Source of the DNA: a bacterium
GTDB taxonomy: Bacteria; Cyanobacteriota; Vampirovibrionia; Gastranaerophilales; Gastranaerophilaceae
Assembly: GCA_014803505.1 (NCBI GenBank)
Contig: JAAVBM010000107.1
Coordinates: 1 to 64,000 of the forward strand
Reading direction: 5' to 3'
DNA: 64,000 bases
Positions 35,707-44,061 of this stretch are shown in pieces (the stretch's first letter is position 1; the number at the start of each line of letters is the position of its first letter). The position numbers and the translations under genes were made by a program. A model generated the notes under the pieces. It was not told the origin of the DNA, made no database searches, and worked only from the letters and a program-made list of their open reading frames with translations.

Positions 35707-36655
35707 TATAAATACAGAACCTGCAAAATTAGTTACATACATTAGAGACGGACTAATAGAACAAGAACATTTTGGCTATGTTGTAAGAACAAATAAAGAC
35801 CGAGTATTAGAAAAAGTTGGAGATGATAAAAACTATCCGTTCTTCCTTCGTTCCTGCGCTAAACCTCTTCAGGCAGCACTTTTAATTGATTGTGGCTTGG
35901 ACGAAAAATTCAATCTTACAGAAGAAGAAATAGCAATTTGTTCAGCATCTCATGCCGGTGAACAGATTCATGTTGACCTTGTAAAAGGAATTTTGAATAA
36001 ATTAGGAATTGACGAAAATAAATTAAAATGCGGAAATCATAATCCAATTTCCAAAACTGCACAAGAGAATTTACTAATCAATGGCGAAAAAGCAACCGTA
36101 TTACATAACAATTGCTCAGGTAAACACGCTATGATGCTTGGATTATGTAAAATTAACGACTGGGATATGGATAATTATGACAATATCAACCATCCACTTC
36201 AACAAGCAATCAAAAAAAGAATATATGAACTTTGCGATATAAAAACAGAATATCCAATAACAAAAGACGGATGCGGAGTACCTATTCATTCAATGCCGCT
36301 TGCCAATATCGTAAAAGGATATCTAAATTTATTCTGTGATCCAAAATATGAAAAAATAAAAAATGCATTTTTAAAACATTCATATACGATAGGTGGAGAA
36401 AACAGAACTGATACAAAAATTATATCAGCAACAGGTACTCTGATTGCAAAAGTTGGTGCAAGCGGATTATGTGTTGTTCTTAACCCGGAAATTGAAGAAG
36501 GATTTATTGTTAAAGTTTGTGATTCCAACATGGAAGCACGTGAAATAGTTACTGTTGATATAATAAATAATCTTCACTGGGGTAATATTGAAATCTCACA
36601 TGATATAAAAACAGTTCATGATGAAAAAATTGGTGAAATAATTACTTTGTTATAA
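35699..36655 (+). CDS. L-asparaginase II family protein
   Basis: This 318-residue protein belongs to the Rhizobium-type asparaginase II family, unrelated to E. coli AnsB. It hydrolyses L-asparagine to aspartate and ammonia. The pattern includes RSCAKPLQAALLI (~52-64), the SASHAGEQIH stretch (~80-90), HNNCSGKHAMMLG (~134-146) and TKDGCGVPIHSMPL. No signal peptide is present, so it is cytoplasmic. It overlaps the upstream gene by 8 nt, and its 3' end overlaps the convergent lysozyme gene by 14 nt. Confidence 0.93.
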   Translation: MNNINTEPAKLVTYIRDGLIEQEHFGYVVRTNKDRVLEKVGDDKNYPFFLRSCAKPLQAALLIDCGLDEKFNLTEEEIAICSASHAGEQIHVDLVKGILNKLGIDENKLKCGNHNPISKTAQENLLINGEKATVLHNNCSGKHAMMLGLCKINDWDMDNYDNINHPLQQAIKKRIYELCDIKTEYPITKDGCGVPIHSMPLANIVKGYLNLFCDPKYEKIKNAFLKHSYTIGGENRTDTKIISATGTLIAKVGASGLCVVLNPEIEEGFIVKVCDSNMEAREIVTVDIINNLHWGNIEISHDIKTVHDEKIGEIITLL

Positions 36656-37715
36656 GTTTAATTTTATTATTACCAAAATAACTTTGTACATCTTGGTTAT
36701 ATCCGGCAAGAACATTTGCAAATGTTTGAGGATTTGGATTTTCTTTTCGCAGAAGTTCAATGCCACGGTTATACACCTGTTGCATTGTATTCAAAATACT
36801 AGAAGGAATATTTCCTTTATACATGCCTGTAGCTAAAGAAATATCAAACAATCTGCGTTTTGATAATCCGCTCATTTCTTTACCTGTAGCCATAGATTTG
36901 TTATGCGTAAATTTATTAATTGCAGCCTCATATTTACCTGCTTTCAAACAGTATAAAAGCCCCGGAGTATCCTCCAAAATTGCAGAACCTTTATTAAACA
37001 TCATATCCAGCAAAGCTTCTTTCATACTTTGCGGAAGCTTATCATAATTCTTCTTACCTCCAAGAAGAACACATAAATTATCTTCCATCTTTAATAAATC
37101 TTTTGCAAAAAGCTCACAAACTTGTTCATTTGTTAATTTACGAGGTTCACCATCTTTTAAAACATGTCCTATACCAATTGTCAAAACACCTGCCTTATCT
37201 TTATAAGGGGTATTGTGAAATTCATTTGCTTTTAATTTTGCAGAATCTTCAACTGACTTCAATTTTTTGATAAAATCCACACTTACACCCATAGATTTAG
37301 CCACATCATTCAAATTTTTCACATTTTTAACAGTGCGAGTTGGTGGTATTTTTAGAGTCTGACCAACTCGAATAGCTTTTGATAAATCGGTATCTGCCTT
37401 ATCCAATCCATTCAAAGCAAGCAATGTTCTCAATTCAACTCCAAATTTTCTTGCAATACTTGCAGGACTATCTTTTTGTTTAATTTTATAATCAGGATTT
37501 TTTGTTTCAATTATATATTTTGAACGTTCTTGATTGATCTGAATTTGATTATCAGAAATATCAGTCATCATTCTTATCTCATTAGGTTTAACAGAATTTG
37601 GATTACCTTTAACTATCGGTGCTGTAGATTTTTTTGCAGCAGTAGACGCAGGCTTTGTTTTTTTCGATGTTGATTCTGAAACAAAATATGATTTTAATTT
37701 AGTTAGCCAATCCAT
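36642..37715 (-). CDS. LysM-GH24-like lysozyme
   Basis: A 357-residue cell-wall hydrolase. A Lys/Ala/Pro-rich N-terminus is followed by a LysM domain (~65-112) and a second, degenerate LysM (~118-140). The catalytic part (~145-330) resembles T4-type lysozyme: a Glu in KANEFHNTPYKD, then the LTIGIGH motif. GH24 enzymes cleave the MurNAc-GlcNAc bond. No N-terminal signal peptide is visible. It is followed upstream by the LysM-amidase, with the same orientation and 10 nt between them, so the two form one operon. Confidence 0.88.
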   Translation of the reverse strand: MDWLTKLKSYFVSESTSKKTKPASTAAKKSTAPIVKGNPNSVKPNEIRMMTDISDNQIQINQERSKYIIETKNPDYKIKQKDSPASIARKFGVELRTLLALNGLDKADTDLSKAIRVGQTLKIPPTRTVKNVKNLNDVAKSMGVSVDFIKKLKSVEDSAKLKANEFHNTPYKDKAGVLTIGIGHVLKDGEPRKLTNEQVCELFAKDLLKMEDNLCVLLGGKKNYDKLPQSMKEALLDMMFNKGSAILEDTPGLLYCLKAGKYEAAINKFTHNKSMATGKEMSGLSKRRLFDISLATGMYKGNIPSSILNTMQQVYNRGIELLRKENPNPQTFANVLAGYNQDVQSYFGNNKIKLITK

Positions 37716-37725
37716 TTCAATTACC

Positions 37726-39948
37726 TTACTTTATATCAAAATATTCGTTCAAACCTTCAAGAACTTTAGCTTCAAATCTATTTCTAAAATCTGAAGACTG
37801 AAGCTTATGACTTTCTGAACCATTTAAAAACTCAACTTCCAACAATACAGAAGGAATATTTTGTGTTTGATTCAAAACAAGAAGTCCATTCTTACCTGGA
37901 ACTCTTTCTGATAACTTTGCATTAACCATTTGTTCTTCATTCAAACTATCCACTAAAAATTTAGCAAATGTTGTGTTGTCAATGCCGTTAGAATCATAAC
38001 ATACACTGGAACCTGATTTACCAGGCATAGAATCTGCATGTAATGAAATAAAGGCTATATCTTTCGTTGAATATTTAGTACCATTCTTATGACCGTTATT
38101 TAACCTTGAAACAAGATCCGTAAAAGTATTCTGATCACGCATTGTATTAGCATGTCCACCTGCAATTACAACAGTATAACCTTGTTTACGTAGTTTTGTT
38201 GAAAAATCATTTGCATATTCTTTCATTTTTTCATACTCAAAGAAAGGAACATATTTTCCATCTTTTCTTTTAACAAAAGTATATACACCAGGATCAAAAA
38301 ATCCGCTGCTGGAACTATACGAACCATGACCAGGATTTAATATTATAACTTTACCATTAGATTTAGTTAAAGGAGGCAGAGCTTTGGACTCTATAGTCGT
38401 AATCGTTGCGCCTTTTACTGTAGGCTCTGGGAAATTATCAATCGGTGACAAATCCAGATTTTTTTCATTATATGGAATTTTATTATCTCTACAAAATTCT
38501 TTGAATTTTTTAGAAATATCAGTTTTAGCTCCGCTTATAGTACCTCTATATAACTCAGCAACAGTCATTGTTTTATTATTGCCAGTAAATGTAACTTTAG
38601 TATTAGGATCAGCTTTTGGATTTTCATACGTAATATTAGTATTAACTTTAACATTACTTCTGATATTTCCAGATATAATATTATCTAAAACTTGATCTAA
38701 ATTTTCAGTATTAACCATACCAATAAGTTTATTAAATTCTTTGTCTAATTCTTGCTTAAACTCGCTACGAACTTTTGGATTATCTATGTTATGTTGTTTG
38801 GCAAGATTATCGTAGATATGCATAACAGCAGCTTTTCTGACATCTTTTTTGCTGCCGACTTCACTTGTTATAGCATTTAACAAAGATTCTTTTGGGCTTA
38901 TTTTTTTATACGATTTAATAACTTCAGCTGCGTTTTTCGAATTTATTAAAAGTAATAATTCGTCAAAATCATGCTTACCAACTGCAGAAGACTGTTTATC
39001 AACAACATTTCTAATATCTTTTGCAATTTCCATAGGAGAAGCATTCATTCTTCTTAATGTAGTATCTAATCTTTTTGTATTAACCATACCCATAGAATTG
39101 AATTGATCATTCAATTCTTTTTCAAACTTCTTACGAATTTCAGGAGAAGTACCTTTTCGTGCCGCCATTGCATCATATATATGCATAACAGCAGCTTTTC
39201 TGGAATCCTTTTTACTGCCGACTTCACTTGTTATGGCATCCAAAAGAGTTTCTCCCGTTTTTAAAGCCTTATAAGCCTCAATAACTTCCACAACATTCTT
39301 CGGATTAATTTCATTTAAATAGTTATCAAATACAGGTTTACCAACAGCTCCACTATTATTATCAACTGCATCTTTTATCTGCTGTGCAATTTCTTGAGGT
39401 GTAAACGATGATCCCCAAGTCTTTTTATTAGCTATAGTAGGATTACTTGTAGGAGTAGAAGTAATTTCTTTTTCAACCTTAGAAGAATCTGATTTTTGTT
39501 TTGTATCAACAGTATCAGTCTTAGTTGAAGATGATTGTTCGGTTTTTACAGAATCTTGCTTCTGCGTTGTTCCAGAAGAACTTTTTGTTGTAGAAACTTG
39601 TTTAACATAGAATTTTTCATTCACATCCGGCTTATAGTTATTATATGGTTTTGGAATACTATTTAAATTACAAAATTCGTCCAAAGTCATACCATACTTT
39701 TTTGCAAGTGCCAAAAGCCCTTTGCCTTTTGGAATTACGTCGGTCGGTAAAGTGATTTTTTGTCCGGTCTTTAAAGTTCCGCTTTTGAGACCTGACCATT
39801 CTTTAAATTCATCAACAGACATCCCAAAATTCTTTGCAATTTTAGCAATAGTATCATTTGGCTTTACTTGATATACTTCTGGTCTTTGATTATTAATTTT
39901 ATTAGTAGAAGCAGCTTGACTACCTACTTTATTTACAGGGCCGGACAT
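37726..39948 (-). CDS. LysM - tandem-repeat - N-acetylmuramoyl-L-alanine amidase
   Basis: A 740-residue wall hydrolase: LysM at ~25-68 and ~72-118, a Ser/Thr/Lys linker, then two ~120-residue repeats (183-303 and 304-426) sharing SEVGSKKD.RKAAVMHIYD. A zinc amidase domain (~535-740) follows, with NPGHGSYSS, FEYEK and ISLHADS metal-binding motifs and an EVEFL near the end. Amidase_3 cuts the amide between MurNAc and L-Ala. No signal peptide is seen, unusual for a wall enzyme. It is the first gene of an operon with the lysozyme. Confidence 0.9.
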   Translation of the reverse strand: MSGPVNKVGSQAASTNKINNQRPEVYQVKPNDTIAKIAKNFGMSVDEFKEWSGLKSGTLKTGQKITLPTDVIPKGKGLLALAKKYGMTLDEFCNLNSIPKPYNNYKPDVNEKFYVKQVSTTKSSSGTTQKQDSVKTEQSSSTKTDTVDTKQKSDSSKVEKEITSTPTSNPTIANKKTWGSSFTPQEIAQQIKDAVDNNSGAVGKPVFDNYLNEINPKNVVEVIEAYKALKTGETLLDAITSEVGSKKDSRKAAVMHIYDAMAARKGTSPEIRKKFEKELNDQFNSMGMVNTKRLDTTLRRMNASPMEIAKDIRNVVDKQSSAVGKHDFDELLLLINSKNAAEVIKSYKKISPKESLLNAITSEVGSKKDVRKAAVMHIYDNLAKQHNIDNPKVRSEFKQELDKEFNKLIGMVNTENLDQVLDNIISGNIRSNVKVNTNITYENPKADPNTKVTFTGNNKTMTVAELYRGTISGAKTDISKKFKEFCRDNKIPYNEKNLDLSPIDNFPEPTVKGATITTIESKALPPLTKSNGKVIILNPGHGSYSSSSGFFDPGVYTFVKRKDGKYVPFFEYEKMKEYANDFSTKLRKQGYTVVIAGGHANTMRDQNTFTDLVSRLNNGHKNGTKYSTKDIAFISLHADSMPGKSGSSVCYDSNGIDNTTFAKFLVDSLNEEQMVNAKLSERVPGKNGLLVLNQTQNIPSVLLEVEFLNGSESHKLQSSDFRNRFEAKVLEGLNEYFDIK

Positions 39949-39976
39949 CGACTTTCTCCTTAAATTCTTTTACACT

Positions 39977-40027
39977 AAAAAAGTAACGGCATAAATTAAA
40001 ATAAACTTTAATCATGACCGTTACTTT
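39977..40027 (-). terminator. Terminator after upp
   Basis: On the minus strand, AAAGTAACGGTCAT pairs with ATGCCGTTACTTT across a ~20-nt A/T-rich loop and is followed by T4-6. It lies 25 nt past the upp stop. Confidence 0.7.
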
Positions 40028-40051
40028 AGTTAAGAAAAGTTAACATCAAAC

Positions 40052-40702
40052 TTATGTATTAAATATTCTATCCCCCGCATCACCCATACCAGGAACGATA
40101 TAGCCTTTTTCGTTAAGGCATTCGTCAACAGCTGCTGTAATAATTTCAATATCAGGATAGTGATTTTGAATATTCTCTATTCCTTGAGGAGCTGCAATTA
40201 TACAAATACACTTAATATTTTCAACAGGAATACCTTTTTCTACATACAAATCAATAGCAGCAAGCAAAGAATTACCTGTTGCAAGCATTGGATCAGTTAT
40301 GTAAACATAAAATTTTTCAGGATTAGGAGCATCCATCGGAACCTTATTATAATACCAAACAGGTTTCAAAGTTTCTTCATCACGATACATTCCGATATGA
40401 CGAATAGTTGCCTGAGGAAGAATATCTATAGCTTCATCAGTAAAAATCAGCCCTGCACGTAATATTGGAGAAATAATTAAATTAATATCAGGATCAACAG
40501 TTTTTGCTTTGAATGTTGTTAAAGGTGTTGTAACATCACGCTCGACAAGCGGAAGATTTTTGGCAGCTTCATAAAGAAGACAACGTGTAATTTTTCTGGT
40601 AGCAATTCTAACTCCCTGACTGTCAGTATTTTTATCTCTCATTGTACATAAATTTAACAGTACAACAGGATTATTTATTATTCTCACTTTGTTCAAATTC
40701 AT
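40052..40702 (-). CDS. upp: Uracil phosphoribosyltransferase
   Basis: Upp makes UMP from uracil and PRPP in pyrimidine salvage. The 216 residues have the family fold: LIISPILRAGLIFTDEA (~75-90), then the PRPP loop YVYITDPMLATGNSLLAAI near 125-145. A GMGDAGDRIFNT end is also typical. The ATG at 40702 follows AGGAG. It begins 32 nt inside the upstream mlaD-like gene, so the two are cotranscribed, without an obvious functional link. Confidence 0.96.
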   Translation of the reverse strand: MNLNKVRIINNPVVLLNLCTMRDKNTDSQGVRIATRKITRCLLYEAAKNLPLVERDVTTPLTTFKAKTVDPDINLIISPILRAGLIFTDEAIDILPQATIRHIGMYRDEETLKPVWYYNKVPMDAPNPEKFYVYITDPMLATGNSLLAAIDLYVEKGIPVENIKCICIIAAPQGIENIQNHYPDIEIITAAVDECLNEKGYIVPGMGDAGDRIFNT

Positions 40703-41345
40703 CTTCAACACTCCTGTTTTGTTCTTTTTTATTTTTAACACTATCCATAAGACGCTTATCTGCATCAATCAACTTATCAACAGATTTTTCAAATTTTATC
40801 AGACCATTATATGCATCAACAGGTTCAACAACATTTTTTGGAACACCGTGTTCTAAATCAAACTGATGAGAAGCATGATCTAAAGTTCCAAATATCGCAT
40901 TCAATTCTCTGAATATATCATCAAACAAACTCATAACTTTACCCAATCTGGTAGGATCTTTTGTATTTATAAATTTGTCTGACAACATACCTTCCTGCGG
41001 AGGATAAATTTCCAAAGCCTTTGAACCACCAAGCCCTGATGCTTCAACAGTTGCAATTGAACCAGCAGGCAGCACTAAACCTTTTTGAGTAATAACAAAC
41101 TTTATATATACACTTGATGAAATCAATTGAATATTTTTCACATGTCCGATTTGCACACCAAGAAATTTAACAGGTGAACCAACAATTAAACCGTCAACAT
41201 CTTCCATAAAAATTTGATAACTTTTATACTGCTTTTGGTTTTGATAATGATAATATCTAAACCCAAAAACAGCAACAGCAACAATAATTAACCAAATTAC
41301 AAATTCTAACCACGCATAGACACGCATATTATCAAATTTCTTCAT
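40671..41345 (-). CDS. Mce/MlaD-family lipid-binding protein
   Basis: This 224-residue envelope protein has one N-terminal transmembrane helix (~13-30) and an MCE domain (~38-115: VDGLIVGSPVKFLGVQIGHV). A helical C-terminal tail follows, rich in charged residues. MCE domains form hexameric rings that shuttle lipids between membranes; partner permease and ATPase genes (MlaE, MlaF) are not adjacent. ATG 41345 lies 7 nt after a TATAAT, so the transcript may be leaderless. It implies a diderm envelope. Confidence 0.85.
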   Translation of the reverse strand: MKKFDNMRVYAWLEFVIWLIIVAVAVFGFRYYHYQNQKQYKSYQIFMEDVDGLIVGSPVKFLGVQIGHVKNIQLISSSVYIKFVITQKGLVLPAGSIATVEASGLGGSKALEIYPPQEGMLSDKFINTKDPTRLGKVMSLFDDIFRELNAIFGTLDHASHQFDLEHGVPKNVVEPVDAYNGLIKFEKSVDKLIDADKRLMDSVKNKKEQNRSVEDEFEQSENNK

Positions 41346-41424
41346 ACCAAACATTATACACAAAAGAGAATCTTTAATAAATTATGTTATTTAACTTTAC
41401 GTATTTTTGTAATACCGTTTAGGA

Positions 41425-41823
41425 ATGTTAGATTTTATCAAATCAATAATTTATGAATTTTTATCATATTTTGTTCCTGAAAAAATAACTTATGAAATAA
41501 CCGGACAATGTAAAAAATGTGGAAAATGTTGCAACTATATGTACAGCGTTGATACTTACACGGAAAAAGAATTCAAAATTATGCAATTTTTATTTCCAAC
41601 CTATAAAAGATTTTACATCAAAGGGAAAGATGAATTCGGTAACTTAATATTTGCCTGCAAACTTGTTACTCCGGAAGGATTATGTTCCGACTATAAGCAC
41701 CGTCCTCGAATGTGTAGAAAATACCCTGCAAAACGAATTAATTATCCCGGAAAGCTACATGAAGGCTGCGGATATACTGTTAACATAAAAACTTTTGAAG
41801 ATTATCTTGATAAAGAAGAATAA
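41425..41823 (+). CDS. YkgJ-type Cys-cluster (zinc/iron-chelating) protein
   Basis: The 132-residue protein has the CxxCGKCCNY pattern (C at ~30-35), then CKLVTPEGLC and RPRMCRKYPA, and a final GCGY. This eight-cysteine arrangement matches the UPF0153/YkgJ family, which is thought to coordinate Zn or Fe and whose members are linked to protein modification in some lineages. Its function here is unknown. It sits divergent from mlaD. TAGGA lies just before the ATG. The neighbouring gene follows 56 nt later. Confidence 0.85.
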   Translation: MLDFIKSIIYEFLSYFVPEKITYEITGQCKKCGKCCNYMYSVDTYTEKEFKIMQFLFPTYKRFYIKGKDEFGNLIFACKLVTPEGLCSDYKHRPRMCRKYPAKRINYPGKLHEGCGYTVNIKTFEDYLDKEE

Positions 41824-41879
41824 TTTTCTCATACATTCAGATGTATAAAAAATACTATCAATAGCATATAATGCAGTCT

Positions 41880-42587
41880 ATGAAAAATATTTTTAAAAAT
41901 ATCAAGTACTTTTTTCTCTCAATAAGAGAAAAAGATCTTCAAAAAAAATTAAAAAATACAACCAAAAGAAGTTTTACTAACAAAACTTCCAAAACAATTT
42001 TGAGTACAGGTGCAAACGTAACTTTGAATACTCAAACTCAAAAATTAATTGAACTTGTAAAAAATAATGTTTCTGCAATAGTAAAAAAAACAAATGGAAA
42101 TCCTGATGAAATTCTAAATTATATAAAAGCTGCAAACACACCTGTTTACAGGATTCAAAATGCAGATAAATTACTCAATTTTCTAAAAGAAGAAGAAGGA
42201 TTTATTTGTGAGCAAAGAGGATTTGATGCGATTTACTTATCCATAATCACAGGACACGGTTTTGCTCTAAAAACACCGCCAATGTTTGTATTAAGAGAGG
42301 GCGAAATCGAAAAATTTTATATGCTTCATCATTTTTATCGATGGTTTTCAATGAAATCAGACCTACCAGGTTTTGAATACGAAGTTCAAAAGAAATTTAA
42401 ATCTTTTCTAAATGATAATTCTGAACAAGTTATGAAAACCCTCACAATGGAAGATATTATATCAATCCAAGAAGCTATAAACAGAGATCAGGAAGCCACA
42501 ACTTTTGTTCTGGAATACGTAAACCAAGTTGAAGGTTCACAAAATGTTCTGGATAAAATAAAAAATAATGGTGGAGCAGATATTTAA
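41880..42587 (+). CDS. Hypothetical 235-aa protein
   Basis: I do not recognise this protein. It begins with a basic, aromatic-rich segment (KNIFKNIKYFFLSIREKDL). A helical central part follows, with ILNYIKAANTPVYRIQNADK, then an LNFLKEEEGFICEQRGFDAIY stretch, here broken at EEG, and a charged C-terminus. The ATG at 41880 lies 7 nt after TATAAT (41867-41872), so transcript and start could coincide. The upstream ATG at 41871 overlaps that -10 box and is not used. It has no strong ribosome-binding site. Confidence 0.65.
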   Translation: MKNIFKNIKYFFLSIREKDLQKKLKNTTKRSFTNKTSKTILSTGANVTLNTQTQKLIELVKNNVSAIVKKTNGNPDEILNYIKAANTPVYRIQNADKLLNFLKEEEGFICEQRGFDAIYLSIITGHGFALKTPPMFVLREGEIEKFYMLHHFYRWFSMKSDLPGFEYEVQKKFKSFLNDNSEQVMKTLTMEDIISIQEAINRDQEATTFVLEYVNQVEGSQNVLDKIKNNGGADI

Positions 42588-42616
42588 CAATAATTTCAAT
42601 ATTTTAACCACTAAAA

Positions 42617-42661
42617 TGAAAATCATTTTCACTTTACAAAATAAATCTTGTTTGTTATAAT
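42617..42661 (+). promoter_or_regulatory. Fur/PerR-like box with rubrerythrin promoter
   Basis: TGAAAAT-C-ATTTTCA (42617-42631) is a perfect 7-1-7 inverted repeat of Fur-family type. It directly precedes TTTACA (42633-42638), 17 nt and TATAAT (42656-42661). The operator abuts the -35, so a Fur/PerR-like repressor would block the promoter in response to metal or peroxide. Confidence 0.7.
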
Positions 42662-42711
42662 CGGCATGTAAAAATAATATAACAGTTTTGGAAATGAAAG
42701 GTGGTTATACG

Positions 42712-43248
42712 ATGAAATACGTATGTACAGTTTGCGGATGGTCTACTGAAGCTGATTCAGCTCCTGAAAAATGTCCTTTGTGCGGAGCTACAACATTTAA
42801 AGAAATCAATGGCAGTGAAAAAACTTATGCTTGTGAACATAATGTAGGTGACGGTAAAGTTGAAGATGCTGAAATTATGGAAGGTTTAAGAGCTAACTTT
42901 AACGGCGAATGTACTGAAGTAGGTATGTACCTTGCAATGGCAAGAGTTGCTGAAAGAGAAGGTTATCCTGAAATCGCTGAAGCATACAAAAGATATGCTT
43001 TTGAAGAAGCTGAACACGCTGCAAAATTTGCTGAACTATTAGGCGAAGTTGTTACAAATTCAACTAAGAAAAATCTTGAATTAAGAGCTGCCGCTGAACA
43101 CGGCGCTTGTGAAGGTAAACTTGCTATCGCTAAAAAAGCTAAAGAATTAGGTTATGATGCAATTCATGACACAGTTCACGAAATGGCTAAAGATGAAGCT
43201 CGTCATGGTAAAGGTTTTGACGGTTTATTAAAAAGATATTTTGCTTAA
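42712..43248 (+). CDS. Reverse rubrerythrin
   Basis: This 178-residue protein has an N-terminal rubredoxin Fe(SCys)4 domain (CTVCGWS ... CPLCGA, residues ~4-25) followed by a ferritin-like diiron four-helix bundle ([33 protein letters not shown]). The domain order is the reverse of classical rubrerythrin. Members reduce H2O2 and O2 in anaerobes with NAD(P)H-linked partners. ATG 42712 follows AAAGGTGG, and the longer ORF start at 42688 is disfavoured. A Fur/PerR-like box controls it. Confidence 0.93.
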   Translation: MKYVCTVCGWSTEADSAPEKCPLCGATTFKEINGSEKTYACEHNVGDGKVEDAEIMEGLRANFNGECTEVGMYLAMARVAEREGYPEIAEAYKRYAFEEAEHAAKFAELLGEVVTNSTKKNLELRAAAEHGACEGKLAIAKKAKELGYDAIHDTVHEMAKDEARHGKGFDGLLKRYFA

Positions 43249-43276
43249 TCAGTAAAATAAATTATATATATTTCTA

Positions 43277-43312
43277 AAATGCTCGATTTCTATATGAAAA
43301 TCGAGCATTTTT
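43277..43312 (+). terminator. Terminator of the rubrerythrin gene
   Basis: An AAATGCTCGATTT / AAATCGAGCATTT stem is followed by TTCT and a T tract, about 30 nt past the stop codon. Confidence 0.8.
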
Positions 43313-43372
43313 CTATATGAGTCAACCATATATATGATGTCGATTTCTATATTTTCATGATATTTTTATAAT

Positions 43373-44038
43373 ATGAGCAATACATTGAAAATTATACTAT
43401 TTGGAATATTTGCACTATGTTTTATATGTGCAGCAATCTTCGGATTATCAAAAATTAAAGTTGATGAATTTCATAAAGCATCCATCATAATGATTGTGGA
43501 TTCTTCCGCTTCAAATCAAAAAACTCTTCCTGCCCAAAAAAGAGCTATTCAACAATTATGCTCAATGCTTGATCCGGAAGATAATATCAAAATACTTAGA
43601 GTTTCAGAAGATTCATACATCATCTACGAAGGATCTCCTCAAGCAGGCTCTAAAATAAGAAAATCAATGGAAGAATATACCAAATTTAGTGCAAAAGAAT
43701 ACGGTACAGCTTATGGTTTATCATTAAAAAAAGCTTTTAATCACTCATTAACAATGAAAACTGAAGGCTATATACCTGCAGTTGTTGTTCTTGGAGACTT
43801 GGAAAACGAAGGTGATATTAGCAAGCAAATCAATTGGGAAACTTTACCTGATGATGTTGCTCAAATCAAAAACGAAATAGGAGATTTCACTATGATGTTC
43901 CTATTCGCTGCACCTGATAAATTGGATATGGTTAAAGAAAAATTATCGCCTGTACTTGGTGAAAATCACTTAATTATTGGAACCGAAATTACTGCTGATA
44001 AAGCATTAAGAAGATTCCTATCTGCTATTGGAAGATAA
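43373..44038 (+). CDS. Membrane-anchored VWA-like protein
   Basis: The 221-residue protein has an N-terminal transmembrane helix (~6-26) and then a von Willebrand A-like fold. The MIDAS-like metal motif DSSAS (~43-47), in IIMIVDSSASNQKTL, and an AVVVLGDLENE strand near 140 support it. VWA domains bind protein partners through a divalent cation. It is the first gene of a three-gene run with an FHA-like membrane protein and a TonB-C-like protein, 23 and 1 nt apart. It has no clear ribosome-binding site. Confidence 0.7.
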   Translation: MSNTLKIILFGIFALCFICAAIFGLSKIKVDEFHKASIIMIVDSSASNQKTLPAQKRAIQQLCSMLDPEDNIKILRVSEDSYIIYEGSPQAGSKIRKSMEEYTKFSAKEYGTAYGLSLKKAFNHSLTMKTEGYIPAVVVLGDLENEGDISKQINWETLPDDVAQIKNEIGDFTMMFLFAAPDKLDMVKEKLSPVLGENHLIIGTEITADKALRRFLSAIGR

Positions 44039-44061
44039 TATAAATATGAGGAAGTAATTAT

